6,564 bases of DNA from contig JANYGE010000431.1 of NCBI GenBank assembly GCA_025362535.1, positions 1 through 6,564 of the forward strand. Direction: 5' to 3'. A program made the translations under genes and the position numbers. The stretch's first letter is position 1; every line of letters starts with the position of its first letter. Positions 5,781 through 6,564 of the stretch are shown piece after piece. Source of the DNA: Hyphomicrobiales bacterium (GTDB taxonomy: Bacteria > Pseudomonadota > Alphaproteobacteria > Rhizobiales > Aestuariivirgaceae). The notes under the pieces were generated by a model. It searched no databases. It saw only the letters and a list, made by a program, of their open reading frames with translations, and was not told where the DNA came from.

Positions 5781-6251
5781 TTATTGGTTCATTGCAATCT
5801 TCGCAACATTCACGCCGAGCTCATAGACCAACTGGCCACCGAAGTAAGCCGTGGCAGCAACTAGGGCACAGCAGCCCAAAGCGACGAGCGGAAATACCAA
5901 AGCTGTTGTGCCAGAAATGCGGAAGTCCTTAAACCACAGGCCAGCGCGGATGATGGCGTAAAGTGAAGTGATGATGGCGACCATCTCACCGAGGCTTTCA
6001 TGGGTTTCAGCAATATCGCTGTGGAAGCCGCCCGATTCTGCGACGTCTAAGGCCAAGCCTCCGAAGAAAAATGTGGCAACAGCAAAAATGGCTGTGCCCA
6101 CTGCAAGACCTGTTGAGATATTGCCCGCCACTGTACGACCAGAAACAATCCGCCCGCGCAGACTTGCCAGCACGTCAAATGCTGCAAGCATAAAAACGAG
6201 AACAATTGGAAAATGCACCAGCATGGGGTGTATATGTTGAACAGGTATCAT
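5781..6251 (-). CDS. DUF2231 family inner-membrane protein
   Basis: A 156-residue protein with four predicted membrane helices (about residues 10-31, 46-70, 86-106, 115-138). It opens with the DUF2231 signature HPMLVHFPIVL (His8, Pro9, His13, Phe14, Pro15), has further histidines at 77 and 84 in the loop before helix 3 (HSDIAETHE), and ends with the family-typical GGQLVYELGV. The four-helix layout with paired histidines is compatible with metal or haem binding, but that is inference; no function is established that I can name. I chose the ATG at 6251 rather than the in-frame ATG at 6281, because AAGGAG lies 5 nt upstream of 6251 and the HPxxxHFP motif should be near the N-terminus. The longer form would add MPKQILQGAT and run through the ribosome-binding site. 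It is same-strand with clpA upstream and the transporter downstream. Confidence 0.85.
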   Translation of the reverse strand: MIPVQHIHPMLVHFPIVLVFMLAAFDVLASLRGRIVSGRTVAGNISTGLAVGTAIFAVATFFFGGLALDVAESGGFHSDIAETHESLGEMVAIITSLYAIIRAGLWFKDFRISGTTALVFPLVALGCCALVAATAYFGGQLVYELGVNVAKIAMNQ

Positions 6252-6277
6252 AGTCGCTCCTTGGAGAATTTGTTTTG

Positions 6278-6301
6278 GCAATCGGCCTTATGACCGATTG
6301 C
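6278..6301. repeat. Perfect 8-bp inverted repeat in the DUF2231 gene leader
   Basis: GCAATCGG (6278-6285) and CCGATTGC (6294-6301) are perfect inverted copies with an 8-base spacer. The dyad lies 27 bases upstream of the DUF2231 ATG, and so probably in its leader or promoter. It could be an operator half-site pair or an mRNA hairpin. It has no T tract on either side in the direction needed for a minus-strand terminator. Confidence 0.5.
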
Positions 6302-6316
6302 TCTATTCTCTAAGGA

Positions 6317-6336
6317 AGCGAGTATGATAACTCGCT
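6317..6336 (-). terminator. 7-bp hairpin after clpA, possible terminator
   Basis: AGCGAGT (6317-6323) and ACTCGCT (6330-6336) form a perfect 7-bp stem with a 6-base loop. Read on the minus strand it lies about 40 bases after the clpA stop codon and is followed by TCCTTAG, a poor U tract. A weak terminator is the simplest reading; an operator is the alternative, since TATCAT (a 5 of 6 match to the -10 consensus) spans its centre on the minus strand. Confidence 0.38.
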
Positions 6337-6374
6337 GACAAATGATGCGCTGCAATATTAAATGATCGTAATGA

Positions 6375-6564
6375 TCACTTCACCTTCGCACTTTTCTTCG
6401 GCACTTTCTTCACCGTCGCCACGCGCGAGCGCGGCAACGCTTTGCGCTCTGGTGGATTGGGTAAGGCTTTCTCTTCATCTCGGCTGAGATAATCGAAGGC
6501 CAAGCCATCATCCTTTTTCAGAATGCGCACTGTGCCGCCTTTGGCGAGTTTGCCAAACAGCAAC
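6375..6564 (-). CDS. clpA: ATP-dependent Clp protease ATP-binding subunit ClpA (C-terminal end, partial)
   Basis: The frame is open to the right edge, so only the last 62 residues are present. They begin LLFGKLAKGGTVRILKKDDGLAFDYL, which resembles the C-terminal D2-small-domain strand pair of ClpA (E. coli ClpA has ELLFGSLVDGGQVTV at the same place). After this comes a basic, proline-containing tail (ALPRSRVATVKKVPKKSAKVK) of the kind seen in alphaproteobacterial ClpA. ClpA is the hexameric AAA+ unfoldase that feeds substrates to ClpP and takes N-degron substrates from ClpS. No Walker motifs are in view, so the call depends on this short match; a ClpB- or ClpC-like AAA+ protein is less likely. 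The TTG at 6563 is an internal codon, not a start. Confidence 0.75.
   Translation of the reverse strand, partial: LLFGKLAKGGTVRILKKDDGLAFDYLSRDEEKALPNPPERKALPRSRVATVKKVPKKSAKVK

Noticed and set aside
6252..6281. Longer N-terminus for the DUF2231 protein starting at 6281
   Set aside because: It would translate through a good AAGGAG site placed 5 nt before the ATG at 6251, and the extra residues do not fit the family.
1..6564. A defence, secretion, mobile or CRISPR system
   Set aside because: No transposase, integrase, toxin-antitoxin pair, nuclease cluster, direct-repeat array or tRNA-flanked boundary was found; every full-length gene matches a known housekeeping or transporter family.

Overview
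The window looks like ordinary chromosomal DNA from an alphaproteobacterium, most likely a member of the Hyphomicrobiales (Rhizobiales) or a close relative. This rests on the gene families: an EipB-type (DUF1849) periplasmic protein, a SPOR-tailed D-Ala-D-Ala carboxypeptidase, a FemAB-like (COG3146/PF04339) acyltransferase with its YPKLQ and KRKNMRKER motifs, and a ClpA-type C-terminus close by. I judge composition by eye to be near 50% G+C, lowish for that order. Coding density is very high, no stretch above 300 bases lacks a gene, and I see no tRNA, rRNA, CRISPR array, insertion sequence or prophage gene.

Layout from left to right: (1) 1-651 (+) is the 3' end of a putative penicillin-binding DD-carboxypeptidase with a C-terminal SPOR domain. 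(2) 652-1945 (-) is a two-gene unit, eipB followed after 4 bp by a small membrane J-domain protein. The J-protein stop codon directly abuts the carboxypeptidase stop codon. (3) 1946-2042 is a short divergent promoter region. (4) 2043-4816 (+) is a tight four-gene operon: RidA-family protein, glycerophosphodiester phosphodiesterase, FemAB-like GNAT-fold protein, and HIT-family hydrolase. Junctions are 2 bp, a 4-bp ATGA overlap, and 1 bp. (5) 4820-5677 (-) is an EamA/DMT-family transporter, convergent to the operon with a 3-bp gap. (6) 5781-6251 (-) is a four-helix DUF2231 membrane protein. (7) 6375-6564 (-) is the C-terminal end of a probable ClpA unfoldase that enters from the right edge.

The left half has an envelope theme: peptidoglycan trimming with a septal SPOR domain, a periplasmic envelope-integrity factor, a membrane-tethered Hsp70 co-chaperone, and a FemAB-like enzyme. 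The operon adds metabolite-cleaning enzymes: RidA for enamine/imine intermediates, GDPD for phosphodiesters, HIT for nucleotides. The EamA and DUF2231 genes look like accessory genes placed between the operon and clpA. Each has its own short intergenic region with dyad symmetries.

I did not find a convincing undescribed multi-gene system. The most interesting items are non-coding or structural: a strand-biased GNRA-loop hairpin after the DUF2231 gene, an 8-bp complementarity that would mask the GTG start of the transporter, a set of three dyads between clpA and the DUF2231 gene, overlapping divergent promoters upstream of eipB, and an 18-bp perfect palindrome near the carboxypeptidase stop codon.
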